DNA from: Pseudomonadota bacterium
Lineage (GTDB): Bacteria; Pseudomonadota; Alphaproteobacteria; Rhizobiales; Hyphomicrobiaceae
Length of the DNA: 51,556 nucleotides
Direction of reading: 5' to 3'
Assembly: GCA_023412805.1 (NCBI GenBank)
Contig: JAEZRM010000044.1
Span: 1 to 51,556 of the forward strand
Part shown: piece by piece, positions 6,910-16,110 of the stretch
Layout: every line of letters begins with the position of its first letter
Numbering within the stretch: position 1 is the first letter of the stretch
Position numbers and translations under genes: made by a program
Notes under the pieces: model-generated
Told to the model about the DNA's origin: nothing
What the model saw: the letters and a program-made list of their open reading frames with translations, nothing else
Database searches by the model: none

Positions 6910-9054
6910 CTAACTATCGAGGTCTACGACATGCTCTCGGGCCCACACCCGGAGCTCTCCGCATTTTTCGATAAAGCTGGCGATATCTGCAGCTTTGATC
7001 ACTTCCACACAACCTTCATCGAGGTCATCGGCGATTCCCGCCTTCTCGATAAGCGGCATCGCCTCTCGCGAGTAAGCTATGAACTTGCAGTGCGCAAAGG
7101 CGTCGCGGACGAAATCTTGGGACGGGGCGTCCTTGGTCAATTGTTCCACGCTCTCTTCCGACGTTAGTATCATAACCGCGTCGAACAGAACCGAAGGGCC
7201 CCCGTCGATCTTGTAGTGTGCTTCGACGAGCGTCCCATCGGAAAGCGTGGCGCCCGCAATTTTGGGAGCAACGACCTCGTGGACCGCGGCAGCCTTCTTC
7301 ACAGCCGTCAGTGCCGCCTTGTAGAGCTTCGCATCCGCGCCATCACTTAAATAAATCCCGAGCTTACGGCCTTCAAAGCGCTCGGGCCCCCGGACGATGA
7401 TGCTGAGGACGTCGGAAGTTGGAAGATCAATCGGCTTCTTTGCGGACTCCGCCGGTGCAGGCACTTCAATGCCGAGTCCACCTGCCACCGTCATAGCGAG
7501 TGTTTCATCGATCACGGCGAGATGTGAGGTCATGCGCTCCCGAATATCGGCACGCTCACACCGACTGAGCTCGAAGACAAGTGCAGCAGCTATGTGCTTC
7601 TGCTCAACGGGTGTCTGGCTTCGATAAAAGAGCCGCGCCTGGCTGTAGTGATCCGCAAAGCTTTCGGGCCGCAGCCGCATCTTTGCGCCCTCGGATTCGG
7701 TTGCATGGCTTCGGAAGCCACGACTGGGATGCTCACGCGGACCGCCTTCCGCCCCCCAGCTATTCGGCTCGTAATTGGCGCGCCCCTTCGGATTTTGGAT
7801 CGCCATGTGACCGTCCTGCTGAAAATGCGCGAAGGGGCAGCGCGGGGCATTGACGGGGATGTGCGTAAAGTTTGGGCCCCCAAGACGCTTAATCTGCGTG
7901 TCCAGATAGGAGAAGTTCCGTCCCTGCAGCAGTGGGTCATTGCTGAAGTCGATGCCCGGCGGCACATTCTGCGTGCAAAACGCAACCTGTTCGGTCTCCG
8001 CGAAAAAGTTGTCGACGAGTTCATCGAGAACGAGCCGTCCGACCACGCGTACCGGAATGATCTCTTCCGGAATGAGCTTGGTTGGGTCGAGAACGTCGAA
8101 CTCAAAAGAGTCAGCGAACTCTTGGTCGAAGAGCTGCAAGCCGAGCTCCCACTCCGGAAAAGCCCCCGTGCCGATGGCGTTCCATAGATCGCGCCGATGA
8201 AAGTCTGGATCGGCACCGTTGATTTTTACGGCCTCGTTCCACATCACCGACTGGAGACCGAGCTTCGGCTTCCAATGGAACTTCACGAATGTCGAGCGAT
8301 CGTCCGCGTCGAGAAGCCGGAAGGTGTGCACACCAAAGCCTTCCATGAAGCGGAAAGAACGCGGTATCGCCCTGTCCGACATGATCCACATGATCATGTG
8401 CATGCTCTCGGGCGTCAGCGAAATGAAGTCCCAGAAATTGTCATGGGCCGACTGCGCCTGCGGGAACGCGCGGTCTGGCGCCGGCTTTACGGCGTGGACG
8501 ATGTCGGGGAATTTGATCGCGTCCTGAATGAAGAACACTGGAATGTTGTTACCGACTAGATCCCAGTTGCCTTCCTTGGTGTAGAGCTTGACAGCGAAGC
8601 CGCGCACGTCGCGTGCAAGGTCGAACGATCCTTTGCTGCCAGCGACGGTCGAGAAGCGCACGAACGCCTCGGTCTTCTCGCCGACGCGCTGAAAAATGTC
8701 GGCGCGGGTGATGTCAGCGAGCGATTCGGTCAGCTCAAAGAAGCCGCGCGCACCGTATCCACGAGCGTGCACCACCCGTTCGGGTATGCGCTCGTGATCG
8801 AAATGGAAGATCTTCTCTCGGAAATGGAAGTCCTCGAGCAACGTAGGCCCGCGCTGCCCTGCCTTAAGGGAATTCTGATCGTCGGCTACGGGTATTCCCT
8901 GCTGTGTTGTAAGGCAGTCAATGTCCGAGGCGATCTGATGCGTTTCGCCGCCGGGCCCATTGGCGATCCCCAAATTGCTAGGCTCCTTTCCCTTTCTGCT
9001 TTTGCTGGTCCCGCCAGGATTTGTCTGAATGAAAGTCTTGCGACGCGACTCCAT
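6910..9054 (-). CDS. katE: Large-subunit monofunctional catalase (HPII/KatE type)
   Basis: 714 residues from ATG 9052-9054, preceded by CGAGGAGAAC; an upstream in-frame ATG at 9138 lacks support. It decomposes hydrogen peroxide to water and oxygen. Catalytic His lies in RVVHARGYG (about residue 96), the distal Asn in WDLVGNNIPVFF, and the haem-ligand Tyr in GRNFSYLDTQ before RLGGPNF. The C-terminal about 150 residues form the class I amidotransferase-like domain that marks large-subunit clade-2 catalases (E. coli KatE is 753 residues). Usual GAHG after the catalytic His reads GARG here. An exact EcfG-type promoter lies 30 bp upstream, consistent with stationary-phase/stress control. Confidence 0.95.
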   Translation of the reverse strand: MESRRKTFIQTNPGGTSKSRKGKEPSNLGIANGPGGETHQIASDIDCLTTQQGIPVADDQNSLKAGQRGPTLLEDFHFREKIFHFDHERIPERVVHARGYGARGFFELTESLADITRADIFQRVGEKTEAFVRFSTVAGSKGSFDLARDVRGFAVKLYTKEGNWDLVGNNIPVFFIQDAIKFPDIVHAVKPAPDRAFPQAQSAHDNFWDFISLTPESMHMIMWIMSDRAIPRSFRFMEGFGVHTFRLLDADDRSTFVKFHWKPKLGLQSVMWNEAVKINGADPDFHRRDLWNAIGTGAFPEWELGLQLFDQEFADSFEFDVLDPTKLIPEEIIPVRVVGRLVLDELVDNFFAETEQVAFCTQNVPPGIDFSNDPLLQGRNFSYLDTQIKRLGGPNFTHIPVNAPRCPFAHFQQDGHMAIQNPKGRANYEPNSWGAEGGPREHPSRGFRSHATESEGAKMRLRPESFADHYSQARLFYRSQTPVEQKHIAAALVFELSRCERADIRERMTSHLAVIDETLAMTVAGGLGIEVPAPAESAKKPIDLPTSDVLSIIVRGPERFEGRKLGIYLSDGADAKLYKAALTAVKKAAAVHEVVAPKIAGATLSDGTLVEAHYKIDGGPSVLFDAVMILTSEESVEQLTKDAPSQDFVRDAFAHCKFIAYSREAMPLIEKAGIADDLDEGCVEVIKAADIASFIEKCGELRVWAREHVVDLDS

Positions 9055-9084
9055 CGTTGTTCTCCTCGAGTTGTCGTGAACCGC

Positions 9085-9109
9085 AACGATCGGTTCGCAC
9101 CGAAGTTCC
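9085..9109 (-). promoter_or_regulatory. EcfG-type general stress promoter of katE
   Basis: Minus strand GGAAC (9109-9105), 16-nt spacer, CGTT (9088-9085): exact consensus, with the -10 ending 30 bp before the catalase start. Confidence 0.8.
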
Positions 9110-9175
9110 TTGGCCGCTGCGTATTGCGAGTGGCCCACGGAGCTGCTCGCTTTCAGCGAATGTGCTCTGGGCGGA

Positions 9176-9472
9176 TTACCGCAACAGGTAGACGCCAGTA
9201 GCCAGTGCGGCTGCCAACACCAGAATGAATGCGAGATAGAACGCTATGGGGCCGCGTGAAGGCGGCGGCGCAAGACGCAACGGCGGACGGGCCTCTGCCT
9301 CCATACGTCGTTCCTGAAGCGAAGCTGCGTGGCCGGCGGCTTCGTCATCTGTGCCCAATGGAGCAGCCGCCGGATCGATAGAATCCACCTTCTCACGTGT
9401 TCTTCCGCCACTGATATCCGCCCGGATGCGGTCCACAGTTGGAGGGGGCGACTGATCTCGGCGCTGGTTCAT
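9176..9472 (-). CDS. Small tail-anchored membrane protein
   Basis: 98 residues from ATG 9470-9472 (a TTG two codons upstream is also possible). The N-terminal part carries the pattern SPPPTVDRIRADISGGRT ... DPAAAPLGTDDEAAG, which I associate with a recurrent uncharacterised Rhizobiales family. The C-terminus is a single helix (about 77-96) ending VYLLR, so it is tail-anchored with its acidic domain in the cytoplasm. No strong ribosome-binding site. It precedes katE on the same strand. Confidence 0.65.
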   Translation of the reverse strand: MNQRRDQSPPPTVDRIRADISGGRTREKVDSIDPAAAPLGTDDEAAGHAASLQERRMEAEARPPLRLAPPPSRGPIAFYLAFILVLAAALATGVYLLR

Positions 9473-9588
9473 GCGCAAATAACACCAGCCAGTCTGCTGA
9501 GTTCCGACAACCGAACAGGGTGAAGAACGGGCGCTCTGGAGCGCCGGTCGAATAAACCTCCGGGGCCGCCCATTTCTTCCGGACGTCA

Positions 9589-9614
9589 GGAACGACGGCG
9601 CCCGACCACGGGTT
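9589..9614 (+). promoter_or_regulatory. Probable EcfG-type promoter (one mismatch)
   Basis: GGAAC (9589-9593), 17-nt spacer, GGTT (9611-9614). One mismatch in the -10. It lies 47 bp before the YciE-type gene at 9662. Confidence 0.6.
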
Positions 9615-9661
9615 AAGGCGACACAACCCTTGCGCGCAACACGATCGAAGAGGAGGTCGTC

Positions 9662-10181
9662 ATGGGTCTGTTCTCAAAAGATATCCAAACCATGGACGAT
9701 CTGTTCCTGCACACGCTGCAGGACATCTACCTACGCAGAAAACAAGATCGTGAAGTCGTTGCCGGACATGATCGACAACGCCGGCAATGAAGAACTGAAG
9801 CGCGGCCTGACGGCTCATCGGCGCGAGACGGAAGGACACGTTCAGCGGCTGGAACAGGTATTCGAAGCGATCGGCCAATCGCCCCGATCGGTCAACTGCC
9901 CGGCCATCGATGGCATCATCGAGGAAGCCGATGAGGTGACGGGAGAAGTCGAGGACAATGACGTTCTCGACGCCGCCATCATCGCTGCCGGCCAAGCTGT
10001 CGAACACTATGAGATTACCCGGTACGGATCGCTCATCGCCTGGGCAAAGCAGCTCGGACACACGGACGCAATCCGGCTTTTCGAGCAAACTTTGAGCGAG
10101 GAAAAGGCCGCAGATCAGAAACTCACGTCGCTTGCCGAAGGCATGATCAATCAGCGGGCGGCCAGCTCAACTCGATTGTAG
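9662..10181 (+). pseudogene. YciE/YciF-type ferritin-like protein, copy 1, frameshifted
   Basis: Starts ATGGGTCTG with AGGAGG upstream and reads MGLFSKDIQTMDDLFLHTLQ-DIY, then one extra C near 9730 (TACCTAC for TACTAC) shifts out of frame. The remainder from YAENKIVKSLPDMID to the stop at 10179-10181 is an intact DUF892 domain with QAVEHYEITRYGS. Family members are four-helix ferritin-like stress proteins of about 170 residues. The length (520 nt) is consistent with a single inserted base. It could be a true null or an error. An EcfG-type motif precedes it and the copper-binding gene follows 45 bp later. Confidence 0.85.
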
Positions 10182-10226
10182 GGTCGTTCCACACTCGACG
10201 TGCTTACAGCAGAGATAGGGCATCGT

Positions 10227-10559
10227 ATGCACAAACTCAGCAAGGAAATGCGCGATTGCATCAATGCGTGTCTAGCCTGCTACGCATCGTGCCTTGGTAC
10301 GTCCATGATGCATTGCCTCGAGCAAGGAGGCAAGCATGTCGAGCCTGAGCATTTTCGGTTGATGATGGGCTGCGCAGAAATTTGCCGGGTGTCAGCGCAT
10401 TTCATGTTGATCGGGACCGAACATCACAAGCACACATGCAGGAAATGCGCCGAAATCTGTACAGAATGCGCGCAAAGCTGCGAGCAACTGGACGGCATGC
10501 AGGAGTGCGTGGATATATGCAGGCGTTGCGCGGAGGCCTGCCGGCAAATGGCAGGATAA
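10227..10559 (+). CDS. Cys-rich four-helix copper-binding protein (DUF326)
   Basis: 110 residues starting MHKLSKEMRDCINACLACYA. About 14 cysteines are arranged mainly as C-x3-C or C-x2-C pairs along four helices (CINACLACYASC, CRKCAEICTECAQSC, CVDICRRCAEAC), the layout of copper-storage-like Csp/DUF326 proteins. It has no signal peptide, so it is probably cytosolic copper binding. It lies 45 bp behind the YciE-type gene and probably shares its stress promoter. A dead relative is at 1388-1717. Confidence 0.88.
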   Translation: MHKLSKEMRDCINACLACYASCLGTSMMHCLEQGGKHVEPEHFRLMMGCAEICRVSAHFMLIGTEHHKHTCRKCAEICTECAQSCEQLDGMQECVDICRRCAEACRQMAG

Positions 10560-10613
10560 TTACCGACTCGAGGCACGCTCATTAGGGCGTGCGGCTGCGC
10601 ACAAGTGGCGACG

Positions 10614-11079
10614 CTATCTACGCCCGTTTGTAAGGAGACCACCGACGGCAAGTCCAAGGGCAAGCCCAGCAAACCCACCTGCTACGGCGCGGATTGGAAG
10701 CGGGCTTCCCATCCAGGCGTAAAGCGCCTGGGCATCAGTCCGTAGTCAACAACGGACGCGATCATCGAGATCGCGGCTGCGTCGCGCAAAATACGCGGCG
10801 GGCCAGCATGCGGGCCGTCTCTCGGAGCGCTTCGAACAAGGTCGCCCAGAACACGCATGCCCCGTGGTGAGTCGCCAGCCCCGTGCCGCTATGCTTCAAG
10901 TCGAGATCCTTAACGTCACCCGCATCCTCCCCCTGGAGCCAATGGCTCGTCGCATTGATCGGCTGAAAAAATGATGCGCCCTCAGCTCTTGCAAGGAGGG
11001 AAAGCACCGCAGCACTGACCGCGCTGGCCACCGTGCCGGAGATGACGGAATTTGTAAGAAGTCGAATAACGTCGGGCAT
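10614..11079 (-). pseudogene. Frameshifted DUF1440-like membrane protein
   Basis: Frame 1 reads MPDVIRLLTNSVISGTVASA ... FFQPINATSHWLQGE ... HSGTGLATHHGACVFWATLF, then the sequence continues in other frames as SMIASVVDYGLMPRRFTPGW and AGLALGLAVGGLLTNG before a stop at 10614-10616. Together these give the usual multi-helix membrane protein with the NATSHW and ATHH motifs. At least two indels break it. Its start abuts the stop of the holin-like gene upstream on the same strand. Confidence 0.65.
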
Positions 11080-11562
11080 TCAAGACCACCTGCTATCAGC
11101 TCGTAGTGAGCGGTACTGCGGTTTTCGCGGTCGATCCTGCACGGTCAAGAAGACAAGCCCAAAGGCTAGCAGATACCGCGGCCAACCGGTTAATGCGCTT
11201 GCCCACTCGCCACGATCAGACGCTGTTGATTTGGCACCTCCGGGCGCGGCTACTGCCGCCTTCGTCGCAGCCGTTACGAGTGGAGCGACGCTCGATGTCG
11301 AGAGGCCCTTTGCTTCTTCCTCTTCATGGGCCTCGCGCCAGCGAACGATGAGGATAGCCAGCCCGCCGCAGATTGCGAAACCGGCAGCAAGGATCCAGTA
11401 CGCATCTCTCGCGCCGAACTGCTCAATCAGGTAGGCGGTGAGCACCGCAATGGCAAAGCCAACGGCCAGTACGAAGGGGATCGCGACCGACGCGCGCAAT
11501 GCGTATTTCGTGGCAATCGAGCCGACCGATGTGGTCAGCCAATTCATGATGCCCTTGAACAA
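11080..11562 (-). CDS. Holin-like two-helix membrane protein
   Basis: 160 residues starting at a TTG at 11562 with GGGAGG 5-6 nt upstream; an ATG at 11547 has a poorer site. Helices at about 25-45 and 55-73 (YALRASVAIPFVLAVGFAI, AYWILAAGFAICGGLAILIV) are followed by an acidic run EAHEEEEAKG and an Ala-rich cytoplasmic tail. The pattern matches the phage-holin-like family frequent in Rhizobiales; function unknown. Its promoter region contains a divergent EcfG-type motif shared with the SDR gene. Confidence 0.7.
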   Translation of the reverse strand: MFKGIMNWLTTSVGSIATKYALRASVAIPFVLAVGFAIAVLTAYLIEQFGARDAYWILAAGFAICGGLAILIVRWREAHEEEEAKGLSTSSVAPLVTAATKAAVAAPGGAKSTASDRGEWASALTGWPRYLLAFGLVFLTVQDRPRKPQYRSLRADSRWS

Positions 11563-11602
11563 TACTACCTCCCGCCAAGCCGGAGATTTCAGCGATGTTC
11601 CA

Positions 11603-11629
11603 GGAACGTACGCGCTGACTGTCAGTTCC
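11603..11629. promoter_or_regulatory. Bidirectional EcfG-type promoter
   Basis: Minus strand GGAAC (11629-11625), 16-nt spacer, CGTT (11608-11605) is exact and faces the holin-like gene. On the plus strand GGAAC (11603-11607), 16-nt spacer, aGTT (11624-11627) is a one-mismatch site 33 bp before the dehydrogenase gene at 11661. The two sites overlap almost completely, each -35 covering the other -10. Confidence 0.72.
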
Positions 11630-11660
11630 TAGCCTAGTCACACTTCAGTTGGAGATGTCC

Positions 11661-12449
11661 ATGGCTCGGAAAGCGAGGCCTTTGGCGATAGTAACCGGTG
11701 CTTCCACGGGTATTGGTTACGAGCTTGCCAAGTGCAGTGCAGATGCCGGCTTCGATCTGGTGATCGCGGCCGATGAGCCGGAAATAGAGGCTGTAGCTCC
11801 CGACTTCGAGAAGCTCGGTGCGCGTGTCGACGCCGTGAAGGCCGATTTGGCGACGGTCGAGGGCGTTGATCAGCTTTACAAGGTCATATCCAATCGCCCG
11901 GTCGACGCCCTGCTTGCCAATGCCGGGCACGGTCTCGGCAAAGGCTTCCTCGATCAGGACTTCAATGACATCCTCCATGTGGTGAACACGAACGTCACCG
12001 GCACCATCTATCTGATCCATCGCGTGGGTCAGCGCATGCGGGCAAGAGGCGACGGCAAGATCCTTATCGTCGGTTCAATTGCCGGCTTCATCCCCGGGAC
12101 CTATCAGGCCGTCTACAACGCTACCAAGGCCTTCCTGGACTCGTTCTCGTTCGCTCTCCGCGCCGAGCTTGCCGATAGCGGCGTGACCGTCACGTGCCTC
12201 ATGCCGGGGGCGACGGAAACCGACTTCTTCGAGCGCGCCGACATGCTCGACACAAAAGTCGGACAGGGCAAGAAGGACAGTCCCGCCGACGTCGCGGCGA
12301 CGGGCTTCAAAGCCATGATGAATGGTGAGGGCGATGTAGTGAGCGGCTGGCAGAACAAGCTTCAGTCCGCCATCGCGAACATAACTCCCGCATCGGTTCT
12401 GGCCGAACAGCACCGCAGAAGCGCGGCGCCTGGATCAGCCAAGCAGTGA
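11661..12449 (+). CDS. Short-chain dehydrogenase/reductase
   Basis: 262 residues from ATG 11661 (GGAG 6-7 nt upstream). Classical SDR: NAD(P)-binding TGASTGIG near residue 14, NAG motif (LLANAGHG), catalytic Ser in IVGSIAGF and YNATK as the Y-x-x-x-K active site. Substrate unknown. It heads a run of four same-strand genes (SDR, zinc dehydrogenase, epimerase-DoxX fusion, DUF2269) with 13 bp, 34 bp and overlapping junctions, probably one stress operon. Confidence 0.88.
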   Translation: MARKARPLAIVTGASTGIGYELAKCSADAGFDLVIAADEPEIEAVAPDFEKLGARVDAVKADLATVEGVDQLYKVISNRPVDALLANAGHGLGKGFLDQDFNDILHVVNTNVTGTIYLIHRVGQRMRARGDGKILIVGSIAGFIPGTYQAVYNATKAFLDSFSFALRAELADSGVTVTCLMPGATETDFFERADMLDTKVGQGKKDSPADVAATGFKAMMNGEGDVVSGWQNKLQSAIANITPASVLAEQHRRSAAPGSAKQ

Positions 12450-12462
12450 AAGGTCGGCGACC

Positions 12463-13636
12463 ATGAAGGCTTTGTGCTGGCACGGAAAAGGCGACGTGCG
12501 CTGCGAGAAAGTGCCGGATCCAAAGATCGAGGACTCGCGCGACGCGATCGTCAAAGTGACCGCGTGCGCCATTTGCGGCTCCGACCTCCATCTCTATGAC
12601 GGCTACATGCCGACAATGAAGGCCGGTGATGTGCTCGGCCACGAAACCATGGGAGAGGTGGTCGAGGTCGGAAAGGAAAACAATAAACTCAAGGTCGGCG
12701 ATCGCGTTGTGATTCCGTTCAACATCGCCTGCGGCGACTGCTACTTCTGCAGGAGGCAGCTATGGTCGCTGTGCGACCGCTCCAATCCCAATCGGGGCGC
12801 AGGCTGCCGAGATCATGGGGCATTCGCCGTCAGGCTTGTTCGGTTACTCCCATCTTTTGGGCGGGTTCGCTGGCGGCCAGGCTGAATACATCCGCGTGCC
12901 CTATGCCGACGTTGGCCCCATCAAGATCCCAGACGGCATTCCGGACGAGCAGGTACTTTTCCTGTCCGATATCTTTCCGACGGGCTATATGGCGGCGGAA
13001 AACGCGGGGATCGAGAAGGGCGACACCGTGGCGGTTTGGGGGTGCGGTCCTGTCGCCCAGTTCACCATCCAGAGCGCCTGGATGCTGGGCGCTGGCCGCG
13101 TCATTGCGATCGATCGTGCTCCTGAGCGCCTGGCAATGGCCAGGAAGCATGGGCGCGCAGAGACAATCAATTTCGACAATGAAGACGTTTACGACCGTTT
13201 GCAGGAAATGACGAAAGGGCGTGGCCCCGATTGCTGCATCGATGCCGTCGGCACGGAAGCTCACGTCGGTGGCGCTATCGGGTCTGTCGTGGATAAGGTG
13301 AAGACGAGTTTGTACCTCGCTACGGACCGGCCAAGCGTCCTTCGCGAGATCATCATATGCTGCCGGAAGGGCGGTACGATCTCGGTGCCGGGCGTCTATG
13401 TCGGGGTCGTCGACAAAATCCCCTTCGGCGCTTTCATGAACAAGGCGCTCACGATGAGGACGGGCCAAACGCATACGCACCGCTATCTGGCGCCGTTGCT
13501 TGAAAAGGTGCAATCGGGGCAGATTGATCCGTCGTTCGTCATAACCCACCGCGCTGGCCTCGAGGACGGTCCTGAGCTTTACAAGAAATTCAGGGACAAG
13601 GAGGATGGCTGCATCAAGGTCGTGATGACGCCTTGA
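12463..13636 (+). pseudogene. Zinc-dependent alcohol dehydrogenase, frameshifted
   Basis: The N-terminal frame carries the catalytic zinc site (ACAICGSDLHLYDG, GHETMGEVVEVG) and three structural-zinc cysteines (CGDCYFCRRQLWSLC). Near 12790-12812 one base is gained, and the rest (IMGHSPSGLFGYSHLLGGFA ... VAVWGCGPVAQ Rossmann motif ... CIKVVMTP) is in another frame to the stop at 13634-13636. Total 1174 nt equals a normal 390-residue glutathione-independent formaldehyde dehydrogenase-like MDR protein plus one base. It would split the protein between the zinc and nucleotide domains. Confidence 0.85.
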
Positions 13637-13670
13637 GTTCGCTACGCCCTGATTGCATGTCGGGCTCATC

Positions 13671-14951
13671 ATGCGTGTGCTAGTCGTCGGTGCGAGCGGC
13701 TTGCTCGGGTCGGCAATTTCGGTCGCCCTATCGATGGATGGTCATGAGGTAATCGGCGCGACACGCAGCGGTCGTCCATCGGGCCTAGCGCGCGCCATTT
13801 CGATCGACATGCGCACTGCGCGGGCAGAGGACTGGTTGCGTTCCTTGCAGGGTATTGACACAGTCATCAACTGTGCCGGCGTTCTCCAGGACAGCTCCAG
13901 GGATTCAACGAATGCCGCCCATGCAGACGGGCCGGCAGAATTGTTCTCCGCCTGCGAGGCGGCGGGCGTGCGCAAGGTCATCCACTTTTCCGCGATAGGG
14001 ATGGACCGCGAAACCCCTACCGCGTTCTCGCAAAGCAAGGCCAGGGGAGATGCAGCACTTCAGGCCTCCGATCTCGATTGGGTCATCCTGCGGCCTTCCG
14101 TCGTGGTCGGGCAGAGTGCCTATGGGGGAAGTGCCCTGTTTCGCGGGCTGGCGGCCCTTCCCATCCTCCCCGAGCTGAAAGACGCGGGGAAAATCCAGGT
14201 CGTTCTGCTTTCGGATGTGGTCGCCACCGTCCGCTTCTTTTTGCAGTCCGGCGCACCGACGCGCTTGGCGCTCGAGTTGGCAGGCCCGGAAAGGCTGGCA
14301 TTCGAGGAGGTCGTTAGTGAATACCGTGCTTGGTTTGGCTGGCGTCCGGCAAGGCGGATAAGGTTGCCGCAAGGGCTCATGCGGGCGGTCTTCGCCGCGG
14401 GAGATTTTGCGGGATGGCTCGGTTGGCGACCCCCCGTGCGGACTACGGCGCTTATCGAGATGAAGCGAGGGGCGGTCGGCAACGCCGAGCCTTGGATGGC
14501 CACGAACGGCATCAAGCCTGCCTCACTGCGGGCATCGTTGATGAGCGTGCCCGCCAGCGTGCAGGAGAAGTGGTTCGCGAGACTGTACTTGTTCAAGCCG
14601 GTGATTTTCACCGTCTTCTCGCTGTTCTGGATCCCCACAGCGTTCATGTCGCTTGGGCCCGGGTGGGATATCGGCATTCGCTACATGAATGAAGGCGGCG
14701 TCACGGGCTCGTGGGCTGCCGCGACGGTTATCGCGGGTGCAATGGCGGACCTTGCCGTCGGCATCGGTATTGCGGTTCGCAGGACAACTCGGCCCGCGCT
14801 GTATGCAGCATTCGGTCTTTCCCTGGCGTACGTCCTCATCGGAACCTGGCTGGTACCAGGCCTTTGGATCGACCCGCTTGGCCCCATGCTCAAGATTTGG
14901 CCGATTTTGGCGTTGAACTTGGTGGCGATTGCCATCCTCGAGGATCGCTGA
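13671..14951 (+). CDS. SDR epimerase fused to DoxX-like membrane domain
   Basis: 426 residues from ATG 13671. Residues 1-about 280 form an atypical SDR/NmrA-like NAD(P) domain (VLVVGASGLLGSAIS near the N-terminus). After about residue 300 there are four membrane helices of a DoxX-like domain (FKPVIFTVFSLFWIPTAF ... PILALNLVAIAILEDR). The fusion suggests a membrane-anchored redox enzyme, possibly on quinones or lipids; this is inference. Its stop overlaps the next start (TGATG). Confidence 0.82.
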   Translation: MRVLVVGASGLLGSAISVALSMDGHEVIGATRSGRPSGLARAISIDMRTARAEDWLRSLQGIDTVINCAGVLQDSSRDSTNAAHADGPAELFSACEAAGVRKVIHFSAIGMDRETPTAFSQSKARGDAALQASDLDWVILRPSVVVGQSAYGGSALFRGLAALPILPELKDAGKIQVVLLSDVVATVRFFLQSGAPTRLALELAGPERLAFEEVVSEYRAWFGWRPARRIRLPQGLMRAVFAAGDFAGWLGWRPPVRTTALIEMKRGAVGNAEPWMATNGIKPASLRASLMSVPASVQEKWFARLYLFKPVIFTVFSLFWIPTAFMSLGPGWDIGIRYMNEGGVTGSWAAATVIAGAMADLAVGIGIAVRRTTRPALYAAFGLSLAYVLIGTWLVPGLWIDPLGPMLKIWPILALNLVAIAILEDR

Positions 14952-15427
14952 TGACGTATCTGGTCCTCAAGTACCTGCACGTCATCGGTGCGTCGGTGCT
15001 GCTGGGGACCGGAGCAGGTATTGCGTTCTTCATGCTGCTCGGCCATTTCACGAACAAGGCAGCGGTTATCGCCGCCATCGCCCGCATTGTGGTGATCGCA
15101 GATTTTCTTTTCACAGCGACGGCGGTCGTGGTCCAGCCTATCACGGGCATCGCACTCGCGTGGCACATGGGCTGGTCGATCTGGGAAGGATGGCTGTTGC
15201 TCTCGATCCTGCTCTATCTGCTGACGGGGGCCTTTTGGCTTCCCGTCGTCTGGATGCAGATGCGAATGCGAGATCTCGCGGCGGAAGCCGCATTCGGGGG
15301 CTCCGAGCTACCGCCCGAGTATCACCGCCTCTTTTGGTGGTGGTTTGCGTTTGGCTTTCCGGCATTTGGGGCCGTGCTCGGCATATTCTGGCTTATGATC
15401 GCCAAACCGGCGATTGCAATCCTCTGA
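14951..15427 (+). CDS. DUF2269 integral membrane protein
   Basis: 158 residues, four apparent helices, starting MTYLVLKYLHVIGASVLLGT and containing the H-x-x-x-x-x-x-L-x-G-T pattern with an early His and a conserved Trp-rich C-terminal segment (HRLFWWWFAFGFPAF). Start overlaps the preceding stop. The pairing with the DoxX-fused epimerase suggests the two act together at the membrane. Function unknown. Confidence 0.82.
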   Translation: MTYLVLKYLHVIGASVLLGTGAGIAFFMLLGHFTNKAAVIAAIARIVVIADFLFTATAVVVQPITGIALAWHMGWSIWEGWLLLSILLYLLTGAFWLPVVWMQMRMRDLAAEAAFGGSELPPEYHRLFWWWFAFGFPAFGAVLGIFWLMIAKPAIAIL

Positions 15428-15437
15428 CGACGCTCAG

Positions 15438-15463
15438 GGAACCGCTCGACTGCCCAAAGCATT
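15438..15463 (+). promoter_or_regulatory. Probable EcfG-type promoter (one mismatch)
   Basis: GGAAC (15438-15442), 17-nt spacer, CATT (15460-15463), 28 bp before the second YciE-type gene. One mismatch in the -10. Confidence 0.58.
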
Positions 15464-15491
15464 TGGCGACTACCAACCGGTGGAGTGCGCC

Positions 15492-16091
15492 ATGGGCCTG
15501 TTCAGCAAAGATATTGCGACGTTTGACGACCTCTTCCTCCATGGCCTCCAGGATATTTACTACGCCGAAAATCAGATCCTCAAGGCGCTTCCGAAACTGA
15601 TCGACGCGGCGACCAATCCGCAGCTCCAGCGCGGCCTCAAGGACCATCTCAAGGAGACTGAAGGGCAGATTGCGCGGCTTCAGCAGATCTTCGAGATGCG
15701 CGAGGAAAGTCCGAAGGGAACGAGGTGCCCGGGCATCAACGGTCTCATCAGCGAGGGAGACTCGATCCTTGGCGATGTCTCCGACACACGCGTGCTCGAT
15801 GCCGCCATTATCGGGTCAGCGCAAGCCGTCGAGCACTACGAGATCACGCGCTATCAGTCGCTCATGGCGTGGGCGACCGAAATGGGGCGCAAGGACTTCG
15901 CCGACATCCTTGGCGAGAACCTGGCAGAAGAAGTTGCCGCCAACGAGCGGCTGAGTTCGCTCGGGCAAAAGGTCGTCAACAAACGAGCCGCAGGCAAGCC
16001 CGCCGTTCGTACCACCGCTCGCCGCGGCACACCCAAGAAATCGCACGCCCACAAGGCTGTTCCCAAAAAGCGGGCGCGCAAGAGTGCATGA
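15492..16091 (+). CDS. YciE/YciF-type ferritin-like protein, copy 2, basic tail
   Basis: 199 residues starting MGLFSKDIATFDDLFLHGLQ. Residues 1-about 165 are a complete DUF892 four-helix domain with QAVEHYEITRYQS. Residues about 166-199 add a Lys/Arg/Ala tail (GTPKKSHAHKAVPKKRARKSA) like a histone-type DNA-binding extension, absent from copy 1. DNA association, as in Dps-like protection, is possible but inferred. GGTGGAG lies upstream. First gene of a probable five-gene operon to 19218. Confidence 0.9.
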   Translation: MGLFSKDIATFDDLFLHGLQDIYYAENQILKALPKLIDAATNPQLQRGLKDHLKETEGQIARLQQIFEMREESPKGTRCPGINGLISEGDSILGDVSDTRVLDAAIIGSAQAVEHYEITRYQSLMAWATEMGRKDFADILGENLAEEVAANERLSSLGQKVVNKRAAGKPAVRTTARRGTPKKSHAHKAVPKKRARKSA

Positions 16092-16110
16092 ATTTCAAAG
16101 GAGGGACGAC

